From Acidobacteriota bacterium (lineage in GTDB: Bacteria > Acidobacteriota > Terriglobia > Versatilivoradales > Versatilivoraceae), in the NCBI GenBank assembly GCA_028875575.1, contig JAPPDF010000013.1, forward strand, positions 1-58,689: a stretch of DNA of 58,689 nucleotides, given 5' to 3'. This document shows, piece by piece, positions 1-9,630 of this stretch. The notes under the pieces were generated by a model. It did no database searches. It was not told the DNA's origin and saw only the letters and a list, made by a program, of their open reading frames with translations. The position numbers and the translations under genes are program-made. How positions within the stretch are numbered: the stretch's first letter is position 1; each line of letters begins with the position of its first letter.

Positions 1-16
1 TGAGGGGGAGTCGCAG

Positions 17-56
17 AAGCCGAGCCGCAGGCGAAGGCTGATGCGGAGGGGGGCGA
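17..56. repeat. Dispersed repeat, copy 1 (window edge)
   Basis: About 40 bases here recur at 14095-14135 in the same orientation with two substitutions and one single-base indel. Both copies share the core GCGAAGGCTGATGCGG followed by a G run. No gene covers the copy, which lies just past the ribokinase stop. It is probably non-coding repetitive sequence; the part before position 1 is not visible. Confidence 0.6.
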
Positions 57-90
57 CGCCGGCGTAGCTTTGGGGGCGGGGATGCAGCCC

Positions 91-1017
91 TCAGTCGCGA
101 TGCTCACCCAGGAAGCGATCGACCTGGCTGCGGGAGGGAATGGAGGCTTGTGCCCCCGCCCGGGTCACCGAAAGGGCGGCGGCGGCATTGGCGAAGTCGA
201 TGGCCCGGGGCAGCGAACCTCCCTCTGCCAGGGTGACGGCCAGGGCGCCGTTGAAGGTATCTCCGGCGGCGGTGGTGTCGGAGGGCTTGACCGGATAGGC
301 CGGAAAATGGCGGCTCAGGCGGCGGTTTTCCACCCAGGCGCCCTTGTCTCCCAGCTTGAGAATCACCGTGTCCGGTCCCAGCTCCAGCAGGCGGCGTCCC
401 AGGGCCGGGGCCTCGTCCAGTCGAATCTCTGCGGGCTGCTCTCCCAAAAGCAGCAGCGCCTCGGTCTCGTTGGGAGTCAGGTAGTCCAGGTTGCGCAGCA
501 GGGTCGGCGGCAGGGCGGCTGCCGGGGCGGGATCCAGAATGGTCGTCCCCTCGCCCCGGCAGGCCAACTCGGCAGCGGCCTCCACCGTCTTCAGAGGCGA
601 CTCCAGTTGCAGCAGGACGATTCCCTGTCTGAAGTCATGGAAGGCTGGTTCCAGGTCGGCGGCTTCCAGCCTGTCGTTGGCGCCGGCGGCAATGGTAATC
701 TGGTTCTGTCCCTTCCGCTCCACCAGAATGAGGGCAACCCCGGTGGCCACTCCGGAAGTGGGATGTACCTGGCCGGCGTCGACCCCGGCGGAGGAGAGAC
801 CCTCGGTCAGGGTGCGGCCGAACCCGTCTTGTCCCACCCGGCCCGCCATGCGGACTCGGCCGCCCAGCCTGGCGGCCGCCACGGCCTGGTTGGCCCCCTT
901 GCCGCCGGGGATCGTGCTGAAGTCGCTTCCCTTAATGGTTTCTCCGGGGAGGGGAAGCTTTTCGGTTTGAACCACGAAGTCCATGTTCAGACTTCCGATC
1001 ACCAGGATGGGCTTCAT
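91..1017 (-). CDS. rbsK: Ribokinase (PfkB-family carbohydrate kinase)
   Basis: A 308-residue protein of normal ribokinase length. It should phosphorylate ribose (or a related sugar) at O5 with ATP in the cytosol. The N-terminal family signature is visible as IPGGKGANQAVAAARLGG (about 36-53), with NMDFV near residue 11 for sugar binding. The C-terminal signature DTTAAGDTFNGAL carries the catalytic base Asp253 and the anion-hole glycines. It lies 12 bases after the amidase stop and is probably the last gene of a minus-strand operon (metallophosphoesterase, amidase, ribokinase). The ribosome-binding site is weak, which fits translation downstream in an operon. Ribokinase fits better than fructokinase because of the GGKGANQA motif, but the true sugar could be a nucleoside-derived pentose. 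Confidence 0.93.
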   Translation of the reverse strand: MKPILVIGSLNMDFVVQTEKLPLPGETIKGSDFSTIPGGKGANQAVAAARLGGRVRMAGRVGQDGFGRTLTEGLSSAGVDAGQVHPTSGVATGVALILVERKGQNQITIAAGANDRLEAADLEPAFHDFRQGIVLLQLESPLKTVEAAAELACRGEGTTILDPAPAAALPPTLLRNLDYLTPNETEALLLLGEQPAEIRLDEAPALGRRLLELGPDTVILKLGDKGAWVENRRLSRHFPAYPVKPSDTTAAGDTFNGALAVTLAEGGSLPRAIDFANAAAALSVTRAGAQASIPSRSQVDRFLGEHRD

Positions 1018-1029
1018 GGGGTTGTCTCG

Positions 1030-2439
1030 TCAGAGTGGAGGCCGGCGGGTCTTCAGGGAAGCGGTCGATTCCAAGGCGGCCGCGGCTCTCAGCAGGGTCC
1101 CTTCCTCGAAATGACGGGCCACCAGTTGAACCCCGATCGGCAGGCCGTCGGGGCTCAGTCCATAGGGTACCGAGATTGCGGGTGAGCCGGTCATCCCGAA
1201 GGCAGGGGTCATCCCGGCCGCGTGGACGGCCGGGACCGTCTGGCCGTCCACATCCAGGCAGATGGCGTCGTGAGGATGGGCCGTGACCGGAGCCGTGGGC
1301 AGCAGCAACAGGTCATGGGTGGAAAATTGCTGCATCAGGTCCATCCGAAGCTGTTCGCAACCGGCCAGGGCCGCCACGTATTCGGCAATTGCGGGCGGGG
1401 GTGTATCCAGCAGTCGTTGGACCGAGGGAGCCAATCGGTCCTTCCTTCCGGCCACGACCGGCTCGAAGTAGTGAGCCGCCTCGGCCACCAGCAGTTTCAT
1501 CACCATTTCGATGGGCTTGGACCGCTTCCAGCTCTCCAGGGCCACGGGCTGCACCCGGCACCCCAGTTCCTCCAGCTTGGCGGCGGCCCTGGCGATGGCC
1601 TCTTGAATGGTCCTGGCCACGGGCGCGAAGGGGCCCTCGGGAAAGAACCCGATCTTCAGCGGCGGCAGCGGCGCATCCCAAGCCGCCCGGTCGGGCGGCG
1701 GAACCGGAACTGTGTAGGGGTCTCGGCCATCGGGTCCCACCAGCACCGACAGCGCCAGGGCGGCATCCCGGACGGTGCGGGTCAGCGGTCCCACGTGCAG
1801 ATGACGGGCCATCACCCCCGGAAACTGGCCGGTGATGGGAATGCGGCCCTGCGTGGGCTTGAAGCCCACGACGCCGCAGTAGTGGGAGGGAAGCCGGTTG
1901 GAGCCTCCCAGGTCGGTGCCGATGCCGAGCGGCGACAATCCGGCGGCAAGGGCGGCAGCCTCTCCGCCGCTGGAGCCTCCGGCTGTCCTTTCCGCGTTCC
2001 ACGGATTCACGGTCCGGCCGAACACTTCGTTGGAGGTCTCGGACCACAGAGCGAATTCGGGAAGGTTGGTCTTGCCGAGCAGGATGGCTCCGGCACTCTT
2101 GAGGCGGGTAACCGCCGTGGCGTCCCGGGAGGGGATGCGGTTCTCGAACAGTCTGGATCCCCGCGTCGTCCGGACTCCGGCAGTGTCGAAACAGTCCTTG
2201 GCAGTGAAGGGGACTCCGTGCAGGGGACCCCAGGACTCCCCCCGCATCAAGGCGGCCTCCGCCTGGCGGGCGCGCTCCCGGCTTCCGTCCGCCAGGGTGA
2301 CGACGGCTTTTATCGAGGGGTTGATGGATTGGATCCGTTGCAGGTGGACCTCCAGGATCTCAACCGGCGATAGCGCCTTGGTGCGGATCCACTCCGCCTG
2401 TTGCGTCAGGCTGGCGTAACCGATGTCCGCCGGAGTCAT
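1030..2439 (-). CDS. Amidase (amidase signature family)
   Basis: A 469-residue amidase signature enzyme, which hydrolyses amides to acid and ammonia. The Ser-cisSer-Lys triad can be placed: Lys81 in FTAKDCFDT, the glycine/serine motif GGSSGGEAA with Ser156/157, and the nucleophile Ser180 in GTDLGGSNRLPS. Length is normal and no signal peptide is visible, so it is probably cytosolic. The start codon overlaps the stop of the upstream metallophosphoesterase gene by four bases (ATGA), suggesting translational coupling. It could be a GatA-like protein by sequence type, but no gatB or gatC lies nearby, so a stand-alone catabolic amidase of unknown substrate is more likely. Confidence 0.9.
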   Translation of the reverse strand: MTPADIGYASLTQQAEWIRTKALSPVEILEVHLQRIQSINPSIKAVVTLADGSRERARQAEAALMRGESWGPLHGVPFTAKDCFDTAGVRTTRGSRLFENRIPSRDATAVTRLKSAGAILLGKTNLPEFALWSETSNEVFGRTVNPWNAERTAGGSSGGEAAALAAGLSPLGIGTDLGGSNRLPSHYCGVVGFKPTQGRIPITGQFPGVMARHLHVGPLTRTVRDAALALSVLVGPDGRDPYTVPVPPPDRAAWDAPLPPLKIGFFPEGPFAPVARTIQEAIARAAAKLEELGCRVQPVALESWKRSKPIEMVMKLLVAEAAHYFEPVVAGRKDRLAPSVQRLLDTPPPAIAEYVAALAGCEQLRMDLMQQFSTHDLLLLPTAPVTAHPHDAICLDVDGQTVPAVHAAGMTPAFGMTGSPAISVPYGLSPDGLPIGVQLVARHFEEGTLLRAAAALESTASLKTRRPPL

Positions 2440-3404
2440 GGCTCCTCCCGATCGGTCGACAGCAGCACCGGATCGAAGACGAAGACGTTGGGGTTGGCTT
2501 CCTGAACCGTGGCCCGCACCCAGTGGACATCGGGAACCCCGAAGGATTCCACCCGGGTGAGGTGGACGATTCGTTGCCGGGTCTCGGAGTTCCGCAGGGG
2601 TTTGTCGATCCTGAAGTAGTGGGTGTCCCCATGCACCAGAACCACCGGCTTGGAAATGGCCAGCATTTCAGCCTCCAGGGAGCCGAGAAAATCCTCGAAG
2701 CCGGAGCGCCCCGAATCTCCCGGGGGCAGCTCGAAGCGGGGGTTTCCATGGATAACCAGCACCAGCGCCCGATAGCGGTCCTGGGCGGCCAGGCTGAAGG
2801 CGGCTTCCATCCAGGCCAGGTTGGCCGCCAGGCGCTGGGCATGCTCCCGGTCTCCCTCCGGCCAGCGACCGAATCCGTCGTTGCTTCCCACCACGTGCAG
2901 GGTGGCGAAGAGGACGCCCGACCGGCTCCAACGGCTGTTCTCCCTGAAGCTGGCAAAGGCGGGCGAGCTGCTTTGACGTTCCAGCTCGAAGGTGGTCTGC
3001 CCCAGGGTCCGTTCCGTGGGATAGAGGACTTTGCGGAGGAAGGCCAACCGCTCCAGGGGATCCGAAGGCGTCTCCGGTTTGTGGCAGTCGGTCCATTCGT
3101 TGTCGCCTGGCACGAAGATGAAGGGATGCCTGAAGCGGTTGAACTGCTCCAGGCGGTGCCGGTAAATGGCGTCCCCGCAGGGATCGTTCTGGCCCTTGAA
3201 GTCGCCCACGTGGATCACAAAGGCCAGGTCCTCCCGGTTCATGGCATCGATGAGGTTTTCAAACTGCGGTTCCTCGACCGGTGCGTAGGGCAGGTCCCCG
3301 ATGATGCCGAAGGACCATTCGGATGGAGGCTGCGGGCTTCGGCAGGCGGAGGCTCCCACCAGGAGCAGGCAGGCGGAGAGAATCAGCAGTATTCGAGATC
3401 CCAT
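2436..3404 (-). CDS. Metallophosphoesterase, predicted lipoprotein
   Basis: A 322-residue protein starting at the ATG at 3404, chosen because it is preceded by AAAGGA and opens with a lipoprotein signal (hydrophobic stretch, then GASAC with Cys21). The open frame continues upstream to 3815, but that part lacks a signal and contains repeat sequence. Calcineurin-like metal-binding motifs occur in order: IGDLPYA, HVGDFKGQ, GDNEW, HGNPRF and VHGDTHYF. It should therefore be a dinuclear-metal phosphatase or phosphodiesterase anchored outside the inner membrane. Substrate is unknown. It overlaps the amidase by four bases and heads the operon amidase-ribokinase. Confidence 0.85.
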   Translation of the reverse strand: MGSRILLILSACLLLVGASACRSPQPPSEWSFGIIGDLPYAPVEEPQFENLIDAMNREDLAFVIHVGDFKGQNDPCGDAIYRHRLEQFNRFRHPFIFVPGDNEWTDCHKPETPSDPLERLAFLRKVLYPTERTLGQTTFELERQSSSPAFASFRENSRWSRSGVLFATLHVVGSNDGFGRWPEGDREHAQRLAANLAWMEAAFSLAAQDRYRALVLVIHGNPRFELPPGDSGRSGFEDFLGSLEAEMLAISKPVVLVHGDTHYFRIDKPLRNSETRQRIVHLTRVESFGVPDVHWVRATVQEANPNVFVFDPVLLSTDREEP

Positions 3405-3942
3405 ATCGAATTCCTTTCTGGGGCGGGAAGCAGCTATGGACGAGTCCTCATTAGTCCCCGGGAACGTCCGGGGACCGATAGTGTACCGTCTCGATTCACG
3501 GGGCTCAACCGGCAACTGGATCAACCGGAATCGGCGCCATGGCTCTGCTTCGGCGGGGTCGATGCGGTTTCCGCCGGCAGGGTGATTGTCTGCCCCATCG
3601 CAAGAAGCTGAGAGGCACGCAACGGGAGAGTATGCGGGCGGGACGCCCGCGCTCCCGGGGGCGCCCTCCGGATGGTGAAGTGGAGGGTATCCGGGAAAAT
3701 CCTGTGCATCCTGTGCATCGATGTGAATAAACCATCTACTCATGCTTGAATTTGAATATGATGGGAGAATGCGTATCACGCTCACCATCCGGCAGCCGGC
3801 TCCAATCGCTATCAAAGCAGTGCAGGGAGCTGGGGGATTGGACTATACTTCCCGAAGATCGGCGGCTGGAACGGCTGGCCTACACGGTGGATGAGGCATT
3901 CATACCAGTGACAAATCTCTTGGAACCGGTGGGAGGAAGAGG
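3405..3942. repeat. Intergenic region with dispersed palindromic repeats
   Basis: No convincing gene lies between the divergent metallophosphoesterase and sialidase-like genes. Two repeat-like pieces are visible. A perfect stem GCGGGCG-GGA-CGCCCGC is at 3634-3650. The sequence ATCCTGTGCATCGATGT at 3708-3724 recurs at 42326-42342 and, inverted, at 42189-42205. The leftward promoter of the metallophosphoesterase operon and the rightward promoter of the next gene must lie here, but I cannot place them confidently. Confidence 0.55.
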
Positions 3943-5331
3943 ATGAATCGACGAGAGCTCATCAAGTCTTTGGCTGCGGTGCCGGTGATGGCCGGAGGCG
4001 CCGCAAGTCCGCGGGCATCCTGGAGCAAGGGGGACGGCTCGGGGACTGTCGCCGTCCAGCAACGCTGCTATACCGACGAGTGGAAACGCACCAAGCCCGA
4101 CCATGTGCTCTATCTGCCTCCTGAACCGCTCGGCGACGACGGGGACAACGAACATCTCATCGTGGTGGAGACGCCCAAGGGAGATCTGCTGGCGACCTGG
4201 AGCCAGGGAGCCTACGAGATGTCTCGCGACTACCGTACCGTGGCTTCACGGAGCCGGGACGGCGGGATGACCTGGACGCCTCCGGTAACCATTGTCGGCC
4301 CCACCGACCACCCGGGATTCACGGCGGCCTTTGCCGTTCCGCTGGTGAGTCGCAGCGGGCGCATCTACCTGCTGTTCAACAAGCACACCGGCGTCACCGA
4401 CATGTCCTACACCGTCACCTCGCTGCAGCGCTGCATCTACTCGGACGACGACGGCCACACCTGGAAGGAAGGGGCCGACCTGGAGGTCCGGCGGCGTCCC
4501 AGGTACGACCACCCCGATCCCAAGATGCAGAAGAACCTGATCTTCTGGCAGCAATCGATTCGGGATTCCAAGGACCGCATGCTGCTCGGATTTACCCGCT
4601 GGAGCAGCTTGAGCCGCTTTCCCATGGCCAACGGCCCCGCCGGGTGGTATCCCGACTCCAGGTCGGAGTTCGTTCGATTCGACAACCTCGACGACGGTCC
4701 CCATCCCAGGGACCTCAAGCTCACCTGGCTTCCGGAGGGGGATTCCGTTTCAGTCCCCTGTCCCTTCGAGCCCCACAAGAGCCGCGGCTACAGTCTGGGC
4801 GAAGAGCCGGCGGTGGTGCTTTTGCCCGACGGGCGGCTGTTTGCCGCCATGCGGACCATCACCGGCAACGTCTGGTATTCCGTGTCGGAAGATCCCGACG
4901 GCCGGGTCTGGAGGAAGTCGGAAGCGCTGCGCATCCGCGACCACGGCCGCTTCATGCACCATCCCAAGAACACGGCCCCGCTTTACCGGCTCCTGGACGG
5001 CCGTTACATCCTCTTCTTCCAGAACCATGACGGGACAGGCTACGGCGCCAAGGGGCCAGGGGACATGGGAGCCAGGCGGGCTCCCATGTTCTATGCCGTC
5101 GGGGAGTTCCAGCCCAAGGCCCATCAGCCCATCTGGTTCAGCCAACCCAAGGTATTTTGCGACGCCGAAAACGTTGCGGTGGGTCCCGGAAACGGGGGGC
5201 TCGAGGGTGGCAGAACCTGGCTGTCCTTTTACGGAGCCATGAGTTACGCCGGAGGCAAGCAGATCCTGTGGTATCCCGACCGCAAACATTTCCTGCTGGG
5301 CAAGGAAATCACGCCGCAGATGCTGGGATAG
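3943..5331 (+). CDS. Exported sialidase-like BNR/Asp-box protein
   Basis: A 462-residue protein with a Tat-like leader (MNRRELIKSL, then a hydrophobic Ala-rich stretch). The ATG follows AGGAAGAGG. Asp-box motifs typical of six-bladed sialidase propellers are visible: SRDGGMTW (104-111) and SDDDGHTW about 60 residues later. The family includes sialidases and other exo-acting glycoside or glycan-binding enzymes; true sialidase activity is not shown because the arginine triad and the nucleophilic Tyr/Glu pair cannot be confirmed by eye. A paralogue of nearly identical length is at 39560-40951, sharing the CYT-WKRT-PD-VLYLP opening. The next gene starts about 150 bases downstream. Confidence 0.8.
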   Translation: MNRRELIKSLAAVPVMAGGAASPRASWSKGDGSGTVAVQQRCYTDEWKRTKPDHVLYLPPEPLGDDGDNEHLIVVETPKGDLLATWSQGAYEMSRDYRTVASRSRDGGMTWTPPVTIVGPTDHPGFTAAFAVPLVSRSGRIYLLFNKHTGVTDMSYTVTSLQRCIYSDDDGHTWKEGADLEVRRRPRYDHPDPKMQKNLIFWQQSIRDSKDRMLLGFTRWSSLSRFPMANGPAGWYPDSRSEFVRFDNLDDGPHPRDLKLTWLPEGDSVSVPCPFEPHKSRGYSLGEEPAVVLLPDGRLFAAMRTITGNVWYSVSEDPDGRVWRKSEALRIRDHGRFMHHPKNTAPLYRLLDGRYILFFQNHDGTGYGAKGPGDMGARRAPMFYAVGEFQPKAHQPIWFSQPKVFCDAENVAVGPGNGGLEGGRTWLSFYGAMSYAGGKQILWYPDRKHFLLGKEITPQMLG

Positions 5332-5479
5332 ACATAGCTGGCCGGCACTCCGGTCGAGCCCTTGAAGCTGACAGGCGCGGGTTTCCCGATTGCGTCGGCG
5401 GACTCTCCGGGCTCTTGACCGGTTGCTGAATCCTTTGGATAATAAGGCTTCAGGAAATAACGATTTTCCGGATTCCACC

Positions 5480-8149
5480 ATGCGTTCATGGCTGTGGCTG
5501 GCGGTCGCTTTGCTGTTGGTTCCCGGGGCGGCTCCGGCTCAATCCATTCCTCAGTTCGAATCGGAAGTCCTGCCGATCCTCTCGCGTTACTGTACCCACT
5601 GCCACGGGTCCCTGGAGCCCATGGGCGGGCTGGACCTGACCAACCCGCTGCTGATCGAGAAGGGCGGGGCCAGCGGAGCCGGGTTGGTGAAGCATTCTCC
5701 CGACGCCAGCCTGATCTACAAGCGCCTGGTGGACGGGTCCATGCCCCCGGCCGGACAGAAGAAACCCTCGGGTGAGGACATCGAAGTCATTCGGCGCTGG
5801 ATCGGAGCCGGAGCGCCCACCCTCAAGTTCTACCAGGCACCGGACCGGGCGGCCGACCGGCGCCGCCAGGCAAAAATCCAGCCGCCGCCCCTTTCCAGTG
5901 CCGACCGGGAATACTGGGCCTTTCGCAAGCTGGCGGCCCCGGGCCCGCCGCGGGTTCACCAGGCCGAGCGGGTGCGCACCCCGGTGGATGCCTTTCTGCT
6001 GGAGAAGCTGGAGGGAAAGGGGATCGGGTTTTCGGCCGATGCCGGCCGCCTCTTCCTGATGCGGCGCCTCTATCTGGACCTGATCGGATTGCCCCCGTCG
6101 CCGGAAGAGGTGAACGCCTTCCTGGCGGATAGTTCCCCGCTGGCCTATGAGCAGTTGGTGGAACGGCTGCTGGCTTCCCCCCATTTCGGGGAGCGCTGGG
6201 GCCGCCATTGGCTGGATGAGGCCGGCTATACCGACACCCTGGGTGGCGATAACGACTTCGTTTCCGGCAAGCAGCCGCTGGGCGTTCCCGGAAAGTGGAA
6301 GTATCGCGACTACGTCATCGATGCCATCAACCGGGACAAGCCCTACGACCGTTTTGTCACCGAGCAGCTGGCTGGAGACGAGCTGGTCGACTGGCGCGCC
6401 GCATCGGAGTTCAGCCCCGCCATGAGCCGCTTGTTGCAGGCCACCGGCTTTCTGAGAGTAGCCGCCGACGACACCAACCAGGACGTGCTCAACACGCCCG
6501 ACATACGTTACGGGGTCCTGCAGCGCACCGTTCAGACCTTCGCCAGCAACGTGATGGGGCTCACCGTGGGCTGCGCCCAGTGCCACGACCACAAGTACGA
6601 CCCCATTTCCCAGTTGGACTACTACCGGTTGACGGCCGTCTTCACGCCTGCCTACAACCCCCAGCAGTGGCTGCAACCCGATGACCGGTCCCTGCCCGAG
6701 GCCTCCCCGCTGGAGAAGGAGTCGATCGATCGGGCCAACCGCCGGTTGGACCTTCGGATCAAGCCTTTCCGCCGCAAGCTCAATGCGCTCTATCATCCCT
6801 ACAAACAGCGCCTGACGGACGAACGGCTGGCCCAGGTTCCCGAGGTGATTCGGGAGGACTTGAGGATCGCGCTGAAGTCCTTCGAAAACGAGTTGCGGCC
6901 CCCGGAGCGCTACCTCAAGGAGAAGTTCGAGCCGGTGGTGGTGCCGTCTGAAGAACAGATCCAGGCGCTCTTGAACCCCGATCAACTGGCGAGGGCCTCA
7001 CATCTCAAGAGCCGGATTGCCGCCCTGGAAAGACTCCGTCGGACCTATGGCACCCTGCAGGCCACGGTGGATACCGGACCGCCGCCGCCGACCTATTTTC
7101 TGATCCGGGGGAACTACCTGACTCCGGGACCGGAGGTGGAGCCCGGGATGCCGGCAGTGCTCACCGAACCCGGTGGGGAGGCCCTGCAGTCGGAAAACGG
7201 TGCGGCCGGCCGGAGCAGTGGCCGGCGGCTGGCGCTGGCTCGGCGTCTGACGGAGTCCGATTCCAGGGCAGCCGCCCTGGTGGCTCGGGTCCGGGTCAAT
7301 CGAGTCTGGCAGCGCCTGTTCGGGGAGGGCATTGTAGCCACTTCGGACAATCTGGGTCGCAACGGATCCCGTCCCACCCATCCGGAGCTTCTGGAATGGC
7401 TGGCCGATGGCTTTGTGAGCGGCGGTTGGCAGGTCAAGCCCCTGGTGCGCCTGCTGGTGACCTCGACCGCTTATCGCCAACAGTCACGCTTGCCCGGCCA
7501 CGAAGACTCTCGAGGCCACAAGCAGCATGCCCGGGTAGCCATGAGTGTCGATCCCGGCAACCGACTGCTGTGGAGGATGCCCTTGCGCCGCCTGGAATCG
7601 GAGGCCATCCGGGACTCCATCATGGCCGTCAGCGGCAAGCTGAGTCGTACCATGGGGGGGCCGGCCATCCGCCTGGACGGCAAAGCCGACGGCATGGTGA
7701 CGGTGTCGATACCCGATCTGGCCCATCCGGGCGACCGCTGGAGGAGAAGTCTCTACCTGGTGGGTCGCAGGAACTACAACCTGACCGTGTTGAGCGTCTT
7801 CGACCAGCCCAAGTTGTCGATGAACTGTATCCGAAGGGATACATCGGCCGCGGTGCTCCAGACCCTGGTCCTGCTGAACGACGCCTTCCTCCTGGAGCAG
7901 GCCCGGTTCTTTGCGGGGCGGGTATCCCGATTGGCCCGGGATCCCGGCAAGAGAATCGAACTGGCTTTTCGGTTGGCTCTGGCCAGAAAACCCAGCCGGA
8001 AAGAGCTTTCCTGGAGCCGGGAACTGCTGGAACGAGAGGCCCGGCGCCGCCTGGCGACTGCGGCCGGCCGCGAGGCCGCCGATCTCGAGGCTCTGGCCAG
8101 CTTGTGCCAGATGATCCTGAACAGCAACGAGTTTCTCCATGTGGGATAA
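5480..8149 (+). CDS. PSCyt1-DUF1549-DUF1553 protein (module 1)
   Basis: An 889-residue exported protein. I chose the ATG at 5480 because a clear Sec signal follows directly (MRSWLWLAVALLLVPGAAPAQ). A Planctomycete-type cytochrome c domain comes first, with heme motif CTHCH (Cys38-His42). DUF1549 follows, containing the conserved CAQCHDHKYDPIS motif (from Cys365), and DUF1553 forms the C-terminus (RVNRVWQRLFG, THPELLEWLA). Only one PSCyt1 domain is present, whereas the two other copies in the window have two. The stop overlaps the DUF1501 start by 11 bases, so the two are an operon. The family is widespread, but its reaction is not established; an exported redox or carbohydrate-degrading role is inference. 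Confidence 0.88.
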   Translation: MRSWLWLAVALLLVPGAAPAQSIPQFESEVLPILSRYCTHCHGSLEPMGGLDLTNPLLIEKGGASGAGLVKHSPDASLIYKRLVDGSMPPAGQKKPSGEDIEVIRRWIGAGAPTLKFYQAPDRAADRRRQAKIQPPPLSSADREYWAFRKLAAPGPPRVHQAERVRTPVDAFLLEKLEGKGIGFSADAGRLFLMRRLYLDLIGLPPSPEEVNAFLADSSPLAYEQLVERLLASPHFGERWGRHWLDEAGYTDTLGGDNDFVSGKQPLGVPGKWKYRDYVIDAINRDKPYDRFVTEQLAGDELVDWRAASEFSPAMSRLLQATGFLRVAADDTNQDVLNTPDIRYGVLQRTVQTFASNVMGLTVGCAQCHDHKYDPISQLDYYRLTAVFTPAYNPQQWLQPDDRSLPEASPLEKESIDRANRRLDLRIKPFRRKLNALYHPYKQRLTDERLAQVPEVIREDLRIALKSFENELRPPERYLKEKFEPVVVPSEEQIQALLNPDQLARASHLKSRIAALERLRRTYGTLQATVDTGPPPPTYFLIRGNYLTPGPEVEPGMPAVLTEPGGEALQSENGAAGRSSGRRLALARRLTESDSRAAALVARVRVNRVWQRLFGEGIVATSDNLGRNGSRPTHPELLEWLADGFVSGGWQVKPLVRLLVTSTAYRQQSRLPGHEDSRGHKQHARVAMSVDPGNRLLWRMPLRRLESEAIRDSIMAVSGKLSRTMGGPAIRLDGKADGMVTVSIPDLAHPGDRWRRSLYLVGRRNYNLTVLSVFDQPKLSMNCIRRDTSAAVLQTLVLLNDAFLLEQARFFAGRVSRLARDPGKRIELAFRLALARKPSRKELSWSRELLEREARRRLATAAGREAADLEALASLCQMILNSNEFLHVG

Positions 8150-9620
8150 GAAAACAGACACTTCTCGTTTGCAGGAAGACACCTGGTCGCGGCGGGAATT
8201 CCTGCACCGGTCCGGGCTGGGATTCGGTGGCATGGCCCTGGCTCATCTGCTGCAGGCTGAACTGGCCGTCGCCAGCTCCTCTTCCTCTAGCAGTCCCAAT
8301 CTTCTACCCAGGCAGCCCCATATCCGGCCGCAGGCCCGCGCCGTGATTCAACTCATGCAGAACGGCGGTCCCAGCCAGATGGATCTGTTCGATCCCAAGC
8401 CGGAGTTGCAGAAGCGGTCCGGGAAGCGGCATGTCGAGAAGGTGGAGACCTTTCAGCCGGGCAGCGAGGCCAACATGCTGCTGGGCAGCCCCTTCGAGTT
8501 TGCTCCGCGCGGGCAGTCCGGGATCGAGCTTTCCAACGCCATTCCCCATACGGCTTCCATGGTGGACGACCTCTGCTTTGTGCGCTCCATGCACACCGAG
8601 CACAACAACCACACCGAAGCCCTGGTCATGCTGCAGACCTGCAAGATCTTTCCCGGCAGGCCCACCCTGGGGGCCTGGATCAGCTATGCCCTCGGAACCG
8701 AAAACCAGAACCTCCCCTCCTACATCGTCTTGCGCGACCCCGAGGGCTACGGCACCAGCGCCGCCCTGTTGTGGGAGAACGGCTGGTTGCCGTCTCTCTA
8801 TCGCGGCACCGAATTCAGTTCCAGGGGCTCCGCCGTCCTGGATCTGCATCCGGCCCGGCCGGTGGCCAGCCAATCGCGAAGGGACCAGCTGGACTTTCTG
8901 GCGAAGCTCAACCAGCAGCATCGAACCGGCTATCCCCACAACTCCGATCTGGAGACGCGCATTCGCAACTACGAGCTGGCTGCGCGGATGCAGTTGGCGG
9001 CCGGTGAGGTCCTGGACCACTCGGGCGAGTCGGCGGCCACCAAGCAGCTCTACGGACTGGATATTCCGGCGATCTCCAGCTATGGGACCCGCCTGCTGAT
9101 GGCCAGGCGCCTGGTGGAGGCCGGAGTGCGCTTCATTCAGGTCTTCCCGCCGGCCAAGCCCTCCACCCAGCCCTGGGACAGCCACAGGAATACGCAAGAA
9201 GAGATCGAATCCATCGCCGCCAGGACGGAGTTGCCGGTCGAAGGCCTGGTGAGAGACCTCCAGAGCCGGGGATTGCTGGACAGCGTCATCGTGATGTGGT
9301 GCGGGGAATTCGGACGGCTGCCGGTATCCCAGAACGGGTTGGGGCGTGACCACAATCGAAACGCCTTTACGCTTTGGCTTGCGGGTGGGGGCTTCAAGGC
9401 CGGATACGCCCACGGGGCCACCGACGAGTTCGGCTATCGGGCCGTGAAGGATCGAGTGAGCGTGCCCGATTTGCAGGCCACCGTGCTGCACCAGCTGGGA
9501 GTGGATCACCGCAAGCTGAGCTATCTCCACCACGGCCGGGACGAGACCCCAACCGACTATCCGGTGACCGGAGCCAAGGTCGTGCGGGAACTGCTCGACC
9601 GGCCATCGGTTCCAGTCTAG
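8139..9620 (+). CDS. DUF1501 protein, Tat-exported (module 1)
   Basis: A 493-residue DUF1501 protein, partner of the preceding PSCyt1 gene. The Tat signal is clear (SRREFLHRSG followed by a hydrophobic region). Family landmarks include QNGGPSQMDLFDPKP, LCFVRSMHTEHNNH, GTENQNLPSY and WCGEFGRLP...GRDHN. DUF1501 resembles the alkaline-phosphatase/sulfatase fold, and the Asp, Glu and His residues in these motifs are plausible metal ligands. This copy is more divergent from the other two DUF1501 proteins than they are from each other. Its stop lies only 10 bases from the convergent stop of the FAD-dependent oxidoreductase gene. Confidence 0.9.
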   Translation: MWDKKTDTSRLQEDTWSRREFLHRSGLGFGGMALAHLLQAELAVASSSSSSSPNLLPRQPHIRPQARAVIQLMQNGGPSQMDLFDPKPELQKRSGKRHVEKVETFQPGSEANMLLGSPFEFAPRGQSGIELSNAIPHTASMVDDLCFVRSMHTEHNNHTEALVMLQTCKIFPGRPTLGAWISYALGTENQNLPSYIVLRDPEGYGTSAALLWENGWLPSLYRGTEFSSRGSAVLDLHPARPVASQSRRDQLDFLAKLNQQHRTGYPHNSDLETRIRNYELAARMQLAAGEVLDHSGESAATKQLYGLDIPAISSYGTRLLMARRLVEAGVRFIQVFPPAKPSTQPWDSHRNTQEEIESIAARTELPVEGLVRDLQSRGLLDSVIVMWCGEFGRLPVSQNGLGRDHNRNAFTLWLAGGGFKAGYAHGATDEFGYRAVKDRVSVPDLQATVLHQLGVDHRKLSYLHHGRDETPTDYPVTGAKVVRELLDRPSVPV

Positions 9621-9630
9621 CCCGGGGCTG

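Noticed and set aside
1030-2439. Amidase considered as GatA of the amidotransferase complex
   Set aside because: No gatB or gatC nearby, and the operon partners are a phosphoesterase and ribokinase.
3408-3815. Upstream extension of the metallophosphoesterase frame
   Set aside because: It would bury the lipoprotein signal in the middle of the protein and includes repeat sequence; the ATG at 3404 has a good site.
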